DNA of 64,000 nucleotides, taken from contig JAJDWK010000072.1 of NCBI GenBank assembly GCA_022825675.1, positions 1 through 64,000 of the forward strand. Reading direction: 5' to 3'. Every line of letters starts with the position of its first letter. The stretch's first letter is position 1. The notes beneath the pieces were generated by a model. That model was given only the letters and a program-made list of their open reading frames with translations, did no database searches and was not told the DNA's origin. Position numbers and translations under genes: made by a program. This document shows, piece by piece, positions 47,133 through 56,767 of this stretch. This DNA is from Anaerolineae bacterium. Lineage in GTDB: Bacteria > Chloroflexota > Anaerolineae > Aggregatilineales > Phototrophicaceae.

Positions 47133-48542
47133 ATGCCAACTCTCGTGATGAAATTCGGCGGCAATACCCTGGGCACGACTTCCGCGCTGGAGCAAGCGCT
47201 GCGCATCGTGCTGGAGCAGGCGGAAAACTGGGAGCATGTCCTGCTTGTAGTCTCCGCGCTGGATGGCGTGACCGATATGCTGCTGGCGGCGGCGCAGCGC
47301 GCGCGCATCGCCGACCAACGCGGATACCGGCGCATCGCCGCCAATTTGCGCAGCCGCCATCTCGCGCTCGTCGAACAATTGGCTTTGGAAGCGCCCGCTT
47401 CACAGACGCTGCAAGCGGAAATTGACCAGCTCATATCCGCTTTGCACGACAATTGCGTGGCAATCGCCCAAAACCTGCATGATGAACTTCTGCCGCGGGA
47501 GAGCGATGCCGTAGTCGCCATTGGCGAGCGGCTCTCGGCGCAGATTGTCGCCGCTTTGTTGCGGCAGCGGGGGGCGCGCGCCGCCGCGGTTGATGGCGCG
47601 GAAGTGATAATCACCGATAGCGCGCATGGCAATGCCGAACCCGACCTTGCCCTCACAGCCCGCCGCGTTGACGCGGTGCTGCAGCCCTTGCTGCAGCGTG
47701 GCATGATCCCGGTTGTTACCGGCTTCATCGGCGCAACCGCAGCTGGCGCTATCACCACCTTGGGGCGCGGCGGCAGCGATTACAGCGCCTCAATTTTGAG
47801 CGCCCTCTTAAGCGTGCGTGAGCTGTGGATTTGGACTGATGTTGATGGCATGATGTCCGCCGACCCGCGTCAGCTGCCAGACGCGCTTAATATCCCGCGG
47901 CTTGGCTACCAAGAGGCGGCTGACCTCGCGTATTTCGGCGCCAGGATTCTGCATGCCCGGATGATTCTGCCGCTCTTGGAGCGCAGCCTGCCGCTGCGCA
48001 TCAAAAATGTCTTTGAGCCCGGCGCGCCGGGAACTTTGGTCGCGCCCAGCCCCGTGGGCGCGCCGCCGACGCTGAAAGCGGTAACCTCGGTTGAGGGCTT
48101 GGCGCTGCGGCGGCTGACGGGCGGTTCCCTCACCGGCGTTACGCGGCTGATATCCGCGGCGCTGCAAGACACGCTCGGCGCGCGCAGCGATGTGATGCTG
48201 GTATCGCAATCGCCCAACAGCAGCTTTCTCTGCCTCGTCATCCCCACCAGCATCGGCAGCGATGGCGGCAAGCGCTTGCGGCGGGCGCTGCAGGCAAAAA
48301 TGACGCAATTCCCCGAGAAATTGCCTTGGGCACTCGAATCGGTCGCGCTGGTTACCGCAATCGGCAATCGGCTCAACGCGGCACCAGCGCTGTTGGCGGA
48401 TGCCATGCGCGCCCTGGGGGATATCGAAATCTATGCCCTGGCGCTGGGCGCTTCGCATTGCAGCCTTACTTTCGCCTTGCCATTGCAGCAGCGGCGGCGG
48501 GCGCTGCTGCAGCTGCATCAACTGATTATCAAAAGCGGCTGA
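47133..48542 (+). CDS. lysC: Aspartate kinase
   Basis: A 469-aa enzyme making aspartyl phosphate, the first step to Lys, Thr and Met. The N-terminal MPTLVMKFGGNTLGT replaces the usual KFGGTSV. VVTGFIGATAAGAITTLGRGGSDYSASIL and LWIWTDVDGMMSADPRQ are full matches to the catalytic domain. Two ACT-type regulatory regions follow (about 315-469), so feedback inhibition is likely. It overlaps the convergent glnA by 14 bases. No other genes of the pathway are in the window. I see no firm promoter in the 236-bp spacer 46897-47132. Confidence 0.92.
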   Translation: MPTLVMKFGGNTLGTTSALEQALRIVLEQAENWEHVLLVVSALDGVTDMLLAAAQRARIADQRGYRRIAANLRSRHLALVEQLALEAPASQTLQAEIDQLISALHDNCVAIAQNLHDELLPRESDAVVAIGERLSAQIVAALLRQRGARAAAVDGAEVIITDSAHGNAEPDLALTARRVDAVLQPLLQRGMIPVVTGFIGATAAGAITTLGRGGSDYSASILSALLSVRELWIWTDVDGMMSADPRQLPDALNIPRLGYQEAADLAYFGARILHARMILPLLERSLPLRIKNVFEPGAPGTLVAPSPVGAPPTLKAVTSVEGLALRRLTGGSLTGVTRLISAALQDTLGARSDVMLVSQSPNSSFLCLVIPTSIGSDGGKRLRRALQAKMTQFPEKLPWALESVALVTAIGNRLNAAPALLADAMRALGDIEIYALALGASHCSLTFALPLQQRRRALLQLHQLIIKSG

Positions 48543-49863
48543 GGTAGCGCTGCAGCTCCCAGGCGGTAACCTGCTGGCTGAACTCGGCGCATTCTTGGCG
48601 TTTGGCGGCGATGTAGCGGTCGCTGACATACGGTCCTAGCGCGGATAGCATGACTTCGTCCATCTGCAGCGCGTCCAGCGCTTCCGCCAGTGTATGCGGC
48701 AGCACAAGCAGTTGCCGCATGCGCCCCGGCGAGCCTTGGACTAGGGTCTCTTCCAGCGGCTCGGGCAGCGGCATCTTGTGGCGAATGCCATCCAGCCCCG
48801 CTTGCAGCATCAGCGCCATCGCCAGATAGGGGTTTGCTGTCGGGTCGGGGCAGCGCAGCTCCAGCCGCGTGTGATATTCCTTGCCGGGGGCGGTGCTGGG
48901 CACGCGGATTAGCGCGCCGCGATTGACATGCGCCCAGGTAACATTCACCGGCGCTTCAAAGCTGGTGCCAAGCCGTTTATAGGAATTGACCAGCGGTGCC
49001 AGCACGGCGCACATGGCGCGGGCATGTTCCAGCTGGCCCGCCAAAAAGTATTGCGCCAGCGCCGACAATCCATATTCGCTTTCGGGGTCAGCAAACAAAT
49101 TGCGCCCAGTTTCCAGGTCGTGCAGGCTTTGGTGGGTGTGCATGCCGGAGCCGGGCAATTCTGCATGGGGGCGCGGCATGAAGCTGCAATAATGGTTGTA
49201 CTTGCTGGCGATTGTCTTCAGCGCGACCCGCGCCGACAGGATATTGTCCGCCGAGCGCAAGGCATCGTCATATTGGAAGTCGATTTCATGCTGTCCGCTG
49301 CCGGTCTCTGAATGTGTCGAATCCACGCGGATTCCCATCGCGCCCAAGGCGGTGAGCATCTGCCGCCGCATGCTGCGTATCGGCATATCCGGGATGTCAA
49401 AATAGCCGGCTTTATCGGTATTGGCGCTGATCAATGGCGCGCCCGCCGCGTCCAATGGGAAGAGGAAGAACTCCAGCTCCATGCCCGTTTTGAATCTGAG
49501 GCGCTGCGCCTCCGCCTGTTCCAGCGCTTTTATCAGCAGGCTGCGCGGGTCGCCGATGAAAGACTCGCCGCTCTGCGTCAGGATGGAACAAATCAGGCGG
49601 GCAGTTTTTTCTTCGCCAGTCGTCCATGGCAGAATTGCGAAGCTGGCGGGGTCGGGCATCAGCGCCATATCACTTTCGGCGACGCGGGCGAAGCCTTCGA
49701 TGGCTGACCCGTCAAAATGCGAGCCATTCTCGAAAACATTCGCCAATTCCCGCGCGGGAATCATGACGCTTTTCACCAAACCGGTGATATCGGTGAACCA
49801 AAGCGCCACAAAGCGCACCTGATTTTCTTCAACCGCCTGGAGGACTGCCGCCGCCGAATCCAT
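48529..49863 (-). CDS. glnA: Glutamine synthetase, type I
   Basis: A 444-aa enzyme making glutamine from glutamate, ammonia and ATP. The ATG at 49863 (MDSAAAVLQAVEEN) has AAGGGCAAC before it; the track ORF adds 18 codons. Motifs: LWFTDITGLVKSVMIP, HFDGSAIEGFARVAESDM, the Mg site THSETGSGQHEIDFQY, SGMHTHQSL and RLELRCPDPTANPYLAMALMLQAG. The short length favours the GSI-alpha group without an adenylylation site. It is downstream of aroQ with its own likely promoter. Confidence 0.93.
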   Translation of the reverse strand: MDSAAAVLQAVEENQVRFVALWFTDITGLVKSVMIPARELANVFENGSHFDGSAIEGFARVAESDMALMPDPASFAILPWTTGEEKTARLICSILTQSGESFIGDPRSLLIKALEQAEAQRLRFKTGMELEFFLFPLDAAGAPLISANTDKAGYFDIPDMPIRSMRRQMLTALGAMGIRVDSTHSETGSGQHEIDFQYDDALRSADNILSARVALKTIASKYNHYCSFMPRPHAELPGSGMHTHQSLHDLETGRNLFADPESEYGLSALAQYFLAGQLEHARAMCAVLAPLVNSYKRLGTSFEAPVNVTWAHVNRGALIRVPSTAPGKEYHTRLELRCPDPTANPYLAMALMLQAGLDGIRHKMPLPEPLEETLVQGSPGRMRQLLVLPHTLAEALDALQMDEVMLSALGPYVSDRYIAAKRQECAEFSQQVTAWELQRYLSRF

Positions 49864-49901
49864 TAGTTGCCCTTGCCGCCTGCCAGTAGCGCATACTGAC
49901 G

Positions 49902-49931
49902 AGTATAGCGAGCGCATTTCCGCGCTTGCAA
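49902..49931 (-). promoter_or_regulatory. Predicted glnA promoter with overlapping dyad
   Basis: On the minus strand TTGCAA (49926-49931), 18 nt, TATACT (49902-49907), which puts the start about 32 nt before the glnA ATG. A dyad ATACT-GACG-AGTAT (49893-49906) overlaps the -10 and start region and could be an operator. Confidence 0.5.
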
Positions 49932-49988
49932 TTGACGAGATAGCCGAAATCTGGCGCTGCTAATCATACAAATCTGCCAGTCAATGTC

Positions 49989-50435
49989 TTAGCTCAAAAG
50001 CTGCCAGTATCGCAGCAGCGCGTCCGCCCCCAGCAGATAACTGTGCCAGCCGAAGCCTGCGATTTGCCCCAGGCAAACGCCCGCGAGCAGCGACTGGTGG
50101 CGAAAGGCTTCACGCGCGTGGATGTTGGACAGATGCACTTCGATGACGGGCGTGGCGATGCCGCCGATGGCATCGCGCAAGGCGATGGAAGTATGGGTAT
50201 AGGCACCGGGATTAAATATGACGCCATCCGCCCAGGCTTTTGCGCTGTGCAGATGCTCGATGAGCGCGCCCTCGTGATTGGATTGCTCGGCGCGCAGCCC
50301 CACGGAATAGCGCTCGACATGGGCTTTTACGGCGTCGTTAATCGCGGCGAGCGTCATGCTGCCATAGATCTCTGGCTCGCGGCCGCCCAAGAGATTGAGA
50401 TTGGGACCGTGCAAGAGCAAAATCTGTTTGTGCAT
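49989..50435 (-). CDS. aroQ: 3-Dehydroquinate dehydratase, type II
   Basis: A 148-aa dodecameric type II dehydroquinase, step three of the shikimate pathway. It has [19 protein letters not shown] (catalytic Tyr loop), [33 protein letters not shown] and the catalytic His in [17 protein letters not shown]. It is the last gene of the aro operon, 16 nt after aroKB. Confidence 0.96.
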   Translation of the reverse strand: MHKQILLLHGPNLNLLGGREPEIYGSMTLAAINDAVKAHVERYSVGLRAEQSNHEGALIEHLHSAKAWADGVIFNPGAYTHTSIALRDAIGGIATPVIEVHLSNIHAREAFRHQSLLAGVCLGQIAGFGWHSYLLGADALLRYWQLLS

Positions 50436-50451
50436 TGCCTTCAGCCCCCTT

Positions 50452-51966
50452 TTATAAGACCGCCAGTATTTCTTCTTTTGATATGCCTTCGATGACAGTT
50501 GCCGCGCCCACCCCTTTCAGCAATACCAGACGCGGCACTCCCGCTTTCCATTTCTTGTCGGTTGCCATCGCCGCGTACCAGCGCTCCGCATCCAGTTGGA
50601 TGTCAGTCGGCAAGCCGATGTGCCGCAGCAATCGCTGAATCCTGGATACCAGCGCGTCATCAATCATGCCCAGATTTCGCGAAAGCAGCGCCGCTTTGAC
50701 GATGCCGATGGCGACGGCTTCGCCATGCGGCACGGCGAATTGCGTGACCTTTTCGATGGCATGGCCGAAAGTATGCCCGAGGTTCAGGTGCGCGCGAATA
50801 CCATGCTCAAAGGGGTCAGCCTCCACCACATCAATTTTGACTTGAATTGCTTGGCGCAGCAAGCGCGCCGCCTGTTCCGGCGCCCAAAGTTCCGGCTCCA
50901 ACAAGGCGGGCTGGGCAATCAAACCATGTTTTATCACCTCCGCCATACCGCAGCGCCATTGCGTCTCGGGCAGAGTCTTTAAGGTATCGGTATCCAGCAG
51001 CACAGTTTCCGGCTGTTTGAAAGCGCCAATCAAGTTTTTGCCCTGCGGCAGGTCGACGCCAACTTTGCCGCCGACGCTGGCATCCACCATGGCGAGCAAA
51101 CTGGTAGGCGCTTGCACAAAGCGGATGCCGCGCATATAAGTCGCCGCCGCGAAGCCCGCCATATCGCCGATGACGCCGCCGCCCAAAGCCAGCAGCGTGC
51201 TGGAGCGGTCGGCACCGTGGGCGAGCATGGCATCGTAGAGCTGCCGCACCGTGCCCAAAGTTTTGTGTTTTTCGCCATCAGGCACGGTGATGAGATCCGC
51301 CCGCGGCAAGCTCTTGACCAGCGCTTCGCCATAAAGCGGCGCCACCGTCTCGTTGCTGACCACGATGACATGCCCCGTCAAGCCCAGGCGCTCGGCATCT
51401 TGGGGGATTTGCTTGAGCAAGCCGCCGCCCAGCACTATCGGGTAGCCGCCAGCCGGCGTCTTGACATAGAGCGCCGTTTCATCAAGGGCGATGATTTCGC
51501 TGGCGAGCTGCTCGGGAGTTTTGCCCATAGTCTCGATTTGATGCGGCAAACTTGCGTAGACTTCGCGGCGGGCGGCATAAAGCTCTTGCCAATTGGGCGC
51601 CAGCGGGCGCTCGCCACTCGCCGTCAGACGGGAATGTAATGCCGCCGCGTCCGCGCTGAGGCAGAAGATTTTGCCGCTGCCCCCCAGCGCCGCCCGCACT
51701 TCATCGTCGATAAGCGTGCCACCACCAGTCGCGATGACGAGAGTCTTGCGCTGCGCCAGCTCGAATGCCAGCTGCCGCTCCAGCGCGCGGAATGCCGCTT
51801 CGCCCTGCTTGGCGAAAATCTGCGCGATAGTCATGCTCGCCCGCGCTTCCAGCAGGCAATCCATATCAACAAATTCGCGCTTGAGCATAAGCGCGACAAT
51901 TGCGCCGACAGTGCTTTTGCCAACGCCCATGAAGCCGGTGAGGATGATGTTAGCGGCGGCTGTCAT
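50452..51966 (-). CDS. aroKB: Fused shikimate kinase / 3-dehydroquinate synthase
   Basis: A single 504-aa reading frame joins two enzymes. Residues 1 to about 160 are shikimate kinase: [19 protein letters not shown] (P-loop), [27 protein letters not shown] (shikimate site) and ASGERPLA. From about 165 onward is dehydroquinate synthase: [81 protein letters not shown] and the metal His in [12 protein letters not shown]. Such AroKB fusions are known, for example in Thermotoga. It overlaps aroC by four bases. Confidence 0.96.
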   Translation of the reverse strand: MTAAANIILTGFMGVGKSTVGAIVALMLKREFVDMDCLLEARASMTIAQIFAKQGEAAFRALERQLAFELAQRKTLVIATGGGTLIDDEVRAALGGSGKIFCLSADAAALHSRLTASGERPLAPNWQELYAARREVYASLPHQIETMGKTPEQLASEIIALDETALYVKTPAGGYPIVLGGGLLKQIPQDAERLGLTGHVIVVSNETVAPLYGEALVKSLPRADLITVPDGEKHKTLGTVRQLYDAMLAHGADRSSTLLALGGGVIGDMAGFAAATYMRGIRFVQAPTSLLAMVDASVGGKVGVDLPQGKNLIGAFKQPETVLLDTDTLKTLPETQWRCGMAEVIKHGLIAQPALLEPELWAPEQAARLLRQAIQVKIDVVEADPFEHGIRAHLNLGHTFGHAIEKVTQFAVPHGEAVAIGIVKAALLSRNLGMIDDALVSRIQRLLRHIGLPTDIQLDAERWYAAMATDKKWKAGVPRLVLLKGVGAATVIEGISKEEILAVL

Positions 51967-53141
51967 AGCTCATAACCGAAGCGCCAGGCTTCGTTGTCCA
52001 TAGGCAAGTCTTCCAGCCGGTTACGCCGCAGCGCATCAAAACGGGGGCGCATCTCTTCCAGGCTGTCGCCGCCCAGTTTTTCCAACAGGGCATCCGCCAG
52101 CACAATCGCCATCATCGCCTCGCCCACCGGCACCGCCCGCGGCAACGCGCAGAAATCACTGCGCTCATAGACTGTTGGCTTGGGCGCGCCGCTCGCCAAA
52201 TCGACCGAATCCGCGCCGCGCAGCATAGTTGAGATTGGCTTCATCGCCACACGCACGATGACCGGCTCGCCGGTGCTGATGCCGCCTTCCAAGCCGCCGG
52301 CGCGGTTGCTGCGCCGCGAGAGATTTCCCGCGCCATCGGTGATGATGTCATCATGCACTTGGGAGCCGCGCTTGCCGGCGTTGGCAAAAGCGCTGCCGAT
52401 TTCCGCGCCTTTCATCGCCTGGATGCTGACCATCGCCGCGACCAGGCGGGCATCCAGCTTGCGGTCATACTGCACATGCGAACCCAAACCCGGCGGCAGA
52501 CCGCGCGCAACCACCTCAAAAACGCCGCCGAGCGTGTCCTTGTCAATTTTGACTTGGCGGATTAACGCGCGCATTTTTTCCGCCGCCGCCGCATCGGGGC
52601 AGCGCACTTCATTGTCTTCGTTGCGCGCGATGCGCTCGTCCAGCGGCATAGCGGCAAGGTCAGCGATTACATCGCCCACTTGGGCGACATAGCCATCGAC
52701 GCGGATGCCAAATTCGCCGAGATAGCGCTTGCAGATTGCGCCGATGGCGACGCGCATGGTCGTTTCCCGCGCGCTCGCCCGCTCCAGCGACAGCCGCAGT
52801 TCGCGATAGCCGTATTTCAGCGCGCCAGTCAAATCGGCATGCCCGGGGCGCGGCGTCGTAAGCGGCTCGATATCGCGCTCTTTCCAGCTGCGGAAATCAC
52901 GATTTTGTACTTGCAGGGCGATGGGGGCGCCGGTTGTCGCGCCATTCATGACGCCGGCGGTGATGATGACGCGGTCTTTTTCAATCTGCATGCGCCCGCC
53001 AGAGCCATAGCCTTTCTGCCGGCGCTGCAAATCCCGATTGATGTCCGCAGCCGCAATCGGCAAGCCGGCCGGCATGCCTTCAAGGATGGCGGTTAAGCCA
53101 GGTCCATGGCTTTCGCCAGCGGTGAAAAAGCGAATTGGCAT
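51963..53141 (-). CDS. aroC: Chorismate synthase
   Basis: A 392-aa FMN-dependent enzyme making chorismate from EPSP, the last shared step. Signatures: FFTAGESHGPGLTAILEGMPAGL at the start, RRQKGYGSGGRMQIEKDRV, RPGHADLTGALKYGYRELRLSLERASARETTMRVA (typical central motif) and SNRAGGLEGGISTGEPV. The length fits the larger AroC form. It is 3 nt after aroE and overlaps aroKB. Confidence 0.97.
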   Translation of the reverse strand: MPIRFFTAGESHGPGLTAILEGMPAGLPIAAADINRDLQRRQKGYGSGGRMQIEKDRVIITAGVMNGATTGAPIALQVQNRDFRSWKERDIEPLTTPRPGHADLTGALKYGYRELRLSLERASARETTMRVAIGAICKRYLGEFGIRVDGYVAQVGDVIADLAAMPLDERIARNEDNEVRCPDAAAAEKMRALIRQVKIDKDTLGGVFEVVARGLPPGLGSHVQYDRKLDARLVAAMVSIQAMKGAEIGSAFANAGKRGSQVHDDIITDGAGNLSRRSNRAGGLEGGISTGEPVIVRVAMKPISTMLRGADSVDLASGAPKPTVYERSDFCALPRAVPVGEAMMAIVLADALLEKLGGDSLEEMRPRFDALRRNRLEDLPMDNEAWRFGYEL

Positions 53142-53144
53142 AAG

Positions 53145-53984
53145 CTATCCGTCCTCAGTCTCGCCTGCTAAAGCGCCGCGCAGCGCGCCCAGCATCACAT
53201 CAATCGGCGGCGGGACGCCCGTCCATAGCTCAAAGGCGATCGCGCCTTGACGCGCCAACATGCCCAAGCCGCCAATCGCCCGCCCGCCATGCGCCGCCGC
53301 CTGCCGCATCAGCGCGGTGGTGGCGGGGCGATATACCATGTCATAGACAGTAATGCCCGCGGGGAAAGGCAGGCGGCGCGCCCAGGGCGTCCGCTCGCTG
53401 TGCGGGTGCAAGCCGACCGATGTGCAATTGACCAGCAGCGCCATATTCCAGTCAGCGGCCGCTTCCAGCGTCAGCACTTGCACCCCTTCGACACCTGCCG
53501 AGGCGCTCAAGCGCTGCACTAAATTAAGCGCCCGCGCGGCAGTGCGGTTGACGATTGCCACCTCTGCGCCCGCGCGCGTCAAGCCATAGACTGCCGCCCG
53601 CGCCGCGCCGCCCGCGCCCAAAATCAGCGCGCGACTGCCCGCCAGCGGCACATCATGCGCCCGCAAGTCGTTGATGAAGCCATCGGCATCGGTGTTGGTG
53701 CCGATATTGCTGCGAAAATCGACAGTGTTGACAGCGCCAATTGCGCGCGCCTTTTCGTCGGGGCGGACGAACTGCATAATCGCTTCTTTGTGCGGCACGG
53801 TAACATTGATGCCGATATAGCCGTGATTTTTGGGCTCACTTAAGCCAAGCCGCAATATATCCGGCGGGATCGCCATGGCATCATAGTGCCAGTCGCTCAT
53901 GCCCAGCGCGGCGAAAGCGGCATTGTGCATCAGCGGGCTCAGGCTGTGCGCAACCGGGAAGCCGATTACCCCAACGCGCTTCAT
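53145..53984 (-). CDS. aroE: Shikimate dehydrogenase
   Basis: A 279-aa NADPH enzyme reducing 3-dehydroshikimate. GVIGFPVAHSLSPLMHNAAFAALG is the substrate-site start, INVTVPHKEAIM gives the catalytic Lys, NTVDFRSNIGTNTDADGF the Asp region, and GAGGAARAAVYGLTRAG with NRTAARA the NADP-binding Rossmann turn (NRT favouring NADP). It lies 43 nt after aroA and 3 nt before aroC. Confidence 0.96.
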   Translation of the reverse strand: MKRVGVIGFPVAHSLSPLMHNAAFAALGMSDWHYDAMAIPPDILRLGLSEPKNHGYIGINVTVPHKEAIMQFVRPDEKARAIGAVNTVDFRSNIGTNTDADGFINDLRAHDVPLAGSRALILGAGGAARAAVYGLTRAGAEVAIVNRTAARALNLVQRLSASAGVEGVQVLTLEAAADWNMALLVNCTSVGLHPHSERTPWARRLPFPAGITVYDMVYRPATTALMRQAAAHGGRAIGGLGMLARQGAIAFELWTGVPPPIDVMLGALRGALAGETEDG

Positions 53985-54027
53985 ATCACATTCTCAATCA
54001 ATAAGTTCATTTTCATCTCGCGGCGAT

Positions 54028-55356
54028 TTAATCGGGGCGCAGCAGCGCGCCACAATCGGCGAGCGTTTTGGCAAAGCCGGGGAAGCTGTCACTGGCGCAG
54101 GCGGCATCGTTGATTATCGCGCCTTCCGCCGCTATCAGCCCGGCAATGGTCAGGCTCATGGCGATGCGGTGGTCATCATGCCCCTGCGCCTGCCCGCCCG
54201 TCAACTGCTGCGGTCCCACAATGCGGAAGCCATCTTCCCGCTCTTCAATGACTGCGCCCAGCTTTCGCAGCTCGGCTGCCATCACGGCAATACGATCGGT
54301 CTCTTTGACGCGCAGCTCACGCGCATCACGCACGATGGTTTCGCCCTCGGCTTGCGTCGCCGCCACCATCAAAATGGGGAATTCGTCAATCATGCGCACC
54401 ACGGTTGCGCCGCTAATCTCGACGCCGCGCAAAGCGCTTTTGCGGGCGCGGATATCGCCAATGGGCTCGCCCGCTTGCTCAGCGAGATTGCTGACGCTGA
54501 TGTCGCCGCCCATCGCCTCAAGCACTTCTAAGAGGCCTGTGCGCGTCGGATTGAGGTTGACGCCGCGTATCGTCAAGTCGGAATCAGGTACCAGCAAGCC
54601 CGCCACCAAAAGAAAGGCGGCGGAAGAAAAATCCCCGGGCACCGTGATATCCAGCGGCTGCAGCTTTTTCTTCGGCTCGATAGTGATGCGCTCGCTTGCG
54701 TCGAGATTCTCGTCAGCTGCCGCTGTGACGCTCACGCCCATAGAGCGCAGCATTCTTTCGGTGTGGTCGCGCGCTGGTCCCGGCTGGAGCACGGTCGTCG
54801 GCGCATCGGCATAAAGCCCCGCCAGCAGAATCGCGCTTTTGACCTGCCCGCTGGCAATCGGCATCGCATAACGGATGCCCTTGAGCGGCGCCGGCGCGAT
54901 GCGTATTGGGCAGAAGCCATCGCTGGCGCTGATGTCCGCGCCCATCAGCCGCAGCGGCTCGGTGATCCGTTTCATCGGGCGGCGGCGCAGCTGCGCGCTG
55001 CCATCCAGGACGCTGGGGAAGCTCTGCCCCGCCAGCAAACCCGCGAGCAGGCGAATGCCAGTGCCGGCGTTCATCAGGTTCAAAGGCGCTTGCGGCTGGC
55101 GCAAATTGCCGCCTTTGATGCTCAAGCTCGTGGCGTCATGCCGCTCAATGGCAGCGCCCAAAGCGCGCATCGCGCCCAGGGTCGCTTCGGTATCACCAGC
55201 TGCCAGCCAATTGCGTATCCGGGATTTGCCCTCGGCGATGGCAGCAAGCATGACGGCGCGGTGTGAAATCGATTTGTCACCCGGGACCGCCACCGCGCCG
55301 CGCAAGCGCGAGCCGGGGCGCAGGACAAACCGGGTCAGCCTAGCGTTGGGATTCAT
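54028..55356 (-). CDS. aroA: EPSP synthase (3-phosphoshikimate 1-carboxyvinyltransferase)
   Basis: A 442-aa enzyme adding enolpyruvate to shikimate 3-phosphate. VPGDKSISHRAVMLAAIAEGKSRI is the N-terminal motif, LMNAGTGIRLLAGLLAG the PEP-site loop, and RELRVKETDRIAVMAAELRKLGA the C-terminal signature. NAGTGIR has Ala at the position that affects glyphosate sensitivity (NAGTAxR in class I, NSGTT/NAGTT in others), so the class is not clear. It overlaps tyrA by 17 bases. Confidence 0.96.
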   Translation of the reverse strand: MNPNARLTRFVLRPGSRLRGAVAVPGDKSISHRAVMLAAIAEGKSRIRNWLAAGDTEATLGAMRALGAAIERHDATSLSIKGGNLRQPQAPLNLMNAGTGIRLLAGLLAGQSFPSVLDGSAQLRRRPMKRITEPLRLMGADISASDGFCPIRIAPAPLKGIRYAMPIASGQVKSAILLAGLYADAPTTVLQPGPARDHTERMLRSMGVSVTAAADENLDASERITIEPKKKLQPLDITVPGDFSSAAFLLVAGLLVPDSDLTIRGVNLNPTRTGLLEVLEAMGGDISVSNLAEQAGEPIGDIRARKSALRGVEISGATVVRMIDEFPILMVAATQAEGETIVRDARELRVKETDRIAVMAAELRKLGAVIEEREDGFRIVGPQQLTGGQAQGHDDHRIAMSLTIAGLIAAEGAIINDAACASDSFPGFAKTLADCGALLRPD

Positions 55357-56224
55357 AATTTCGCGCCCATTTCTTCCGCGCTAAGCGGATTGGTCCCAGC
55401 TTTTGGCTCAGCCGCTGCTCATCCCCTGCCAGCAGCATCGTCTCCAGCATCGCCAATTGCATGCGGAATTGCGCCAGCAAAGTCGCCACCGCCTTGGTAT
55501 TTGTGCTGAGGATATCGCCCATCATTGTAACATCGCTGGCGGCGAGGCGGCTGGTATCGCGGAAGCCGCCAGCCGCCAGTTCCCAATAGGCGGTGTCAGT
55601 CTCGGCTTGGTCGGCGACAGTCGCGATGAGGGTCGCGCTCAGCAGGTAGGGCAGATGGCTGATGCCCGCGACAATTTTATCGTGGCGGTCGGCTTGCATT
55701 TCTATCGGCAGGGCACCCAAGCTCTCGACAAATGCCTGCGCGCGCAGGCGGGCGGCCGGGGTCGTGCGCCGCGAGGGACACAATACAAAGGGGCGATTGT
55801 GGAACAAGCTGCCGTCCGCTTCTTGGATGCCGCCATTTTCCTTTCCCGTCATCGGATGCCCGCCAACGGCGTTGACGCCAATCGGCAATTTTGCCATCGC
55901 ATCAACAATATCCTGTTTGGTGCTGCCGAGGTCTATCAACAGCGTGTTTGAGCGCAGGTACGAGCCGATGCGCATCGACAGCATTTCGATAATCACGCGC
56001 ACGGGGGTCGCCAAAACCACCACATCGGCGCTGTTGACGCCGGCGTACAAATCGGCAGTGGCGGCATCCACGATTTTGCTCTTGAGCGCCTGCTCGCGCG
56101 CCGCCGCATCAAGGTCAATGCCGGTGATATGCTCCGCCGCGCCACGCAGCGCCAGCGCCAGCGAGCCGCCCATCAAACCCAAGCCGACAATCGCCAGATG
56201 GCGCGCTCGAAAACCCGCTGACAT
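55340..56224 (-). CDS. tyrA: Prephenate dehydrogenase
   Basis: A 294-aa NAD(P)-dependent enzyme converting prephenate to 4-hydroxyphenylpyruvate. The ATG at 56224 (MSAGFRARHLAIVGLGLMGGSLALAL) shares a base with the aroH stop (TGATG); the track ORF is 42 codons too long. It has LLIDLGSTKQDIVDAM, GGHPMTGKENGGIQEADGSLF (His/catalytic region) and AGISHLPYLLSATLIA. No ACT domain is fused, so feedback control is not visible here. Confidence 0.95.
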   Translation of the reverse strand: MSAGFRARHLAIVGLGLMGGSLALALRGAAEHITGIDLDAAAREQALKSKIVDAATADLYAGVNSADVVVLATPVRVIIEMLSMRIGSYLRSNTLLIDLGSTKQDIVDAMAKLPIGVNAVGGHPMTGKENGGIQEADGSLFHNRPFVLCPSRRTTPAARLRAQAFVESLGALPIEMQADRHDKIVAGISHLPYLLSATLIATVADQAETDTAYWELAAGGFRDTSRLAASDVTMMGDILSTNTKAVATLLAQFRMQLAMLETMLLAGDEQRLSQKLGPIRLARKKWARNYESQR

Positions 56225-56613
56225 CAGTCGCCCCCCGCCGGCATATCCTGTGCCAGGTCGGGCCGCAGCACCGCCGCCCCCCGCAGGAATACATGTCGGA
56301 TTTCGTCCAGCGATTTCTCGGTATTCCAGTGAATCAGCACGCGGATGCACATCGGCAAGCCATGTTTGACATCCGCTTCCTGGAAGCCCATGAGGGCGGT
56401 GCGCGTCCAGCCCATCAGGCGCGCGGCTTTGGCGGGGAAGGTGTCGTCCAGCTCGGGCGTCGCGCTGAAGAGAACGCTCGCCACTTCTTCTTCGACGATG
56501 CCGTTGCGGTCAATCATCGCGCGCAGCAATTCCTGCGTCGCTTGTAAAATCGCCTCGTTCGAGTTGGTATCCACCGTGGTGGCGCCCCGTATGCCGCGTA
56601 TCATAAAGCGCAT
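56224..56613 (-). CDS. aroH: Chorismate mutase, AroH type
   Basis: A 129-aa trimeric-type chorismate mutase converting chorismate to prephenate. IRGIRGATTVDTNSNEAILQATQELL, SVLFSATPELDDTFPAKAAR, GFQEADVKHGLPMCIRVLIHWNTE and the C-terminal HVFLRGAAVLRPDL align with Bacillus AroH, including the active-site Arg. The ATG at 56613 follows GAGGGGAGC closely; an ATG three codons later (MIRGIRG) is also likely. It is the first gene of the aro operon and lies just after a terminator-like hairpin. Confidence 0.93.
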   Translation of the reverse strand: MRFMIRGIRGATTVDTNSNEAILQATQELLRAMIDRNGIVEEEVASVLFSATPELDDTFPAKAARLMGWTRTALMGFQEADVKHGLPMCIRVLIHWNTEKSLDEIRHVFLRGAAVLRPDLAQDMPAGGD

Positions 56614-56632
56614 GCTCCCCTCAAAATTACAC

Positions 56633-56662
56633 AAAAAAAGCGCCGAGTGCTTCACTCTGCGC
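56633..56662 (-). terminator. Intrinsic terminator / attenuator upstream of aroH
   Basis: On the minus strand GCGCAGAGTG-AAG-CACTCGGCGC forms a 10-bp stem with one mismatch, followed by TTTTTTT. It is 110 nt beyond the SH3-gene stop but only 19 nt before the aroH ATG, which leaves no room for a normal promoter between hairpin and gene. It may end the SH3 transcript, attenuate aro transcription, or both. Confidence 0.75.
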
Positions 56663-56741
56663 CCCTTGTTTGTTCAGCAAGGATAGTTTATGTCAGCGCG
56701 AATCACCCAGACCGGTCTATGCAGTTTGGGCAGTAATAATA

Positions 56742-56767
56742 GTCTAGTGCAATCGCTCTTGCTAGAC
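56742..56767 (-). other. Weak hairpin after the SH3-repeat gene
   Basis: On the minus strand GTCTAGCAA-GAGCGA-TTGC(AC)TAGAC pairs nine bases with a two-base bulge and begins 5 nt after the SH3-gene stop. TATTATTACT follows, not a clean T-run, so it is a weak terminator at best. The TATTAT could also be a -10 for an aro leader transcript, but its -35 is poor. Confidence 0.35.
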
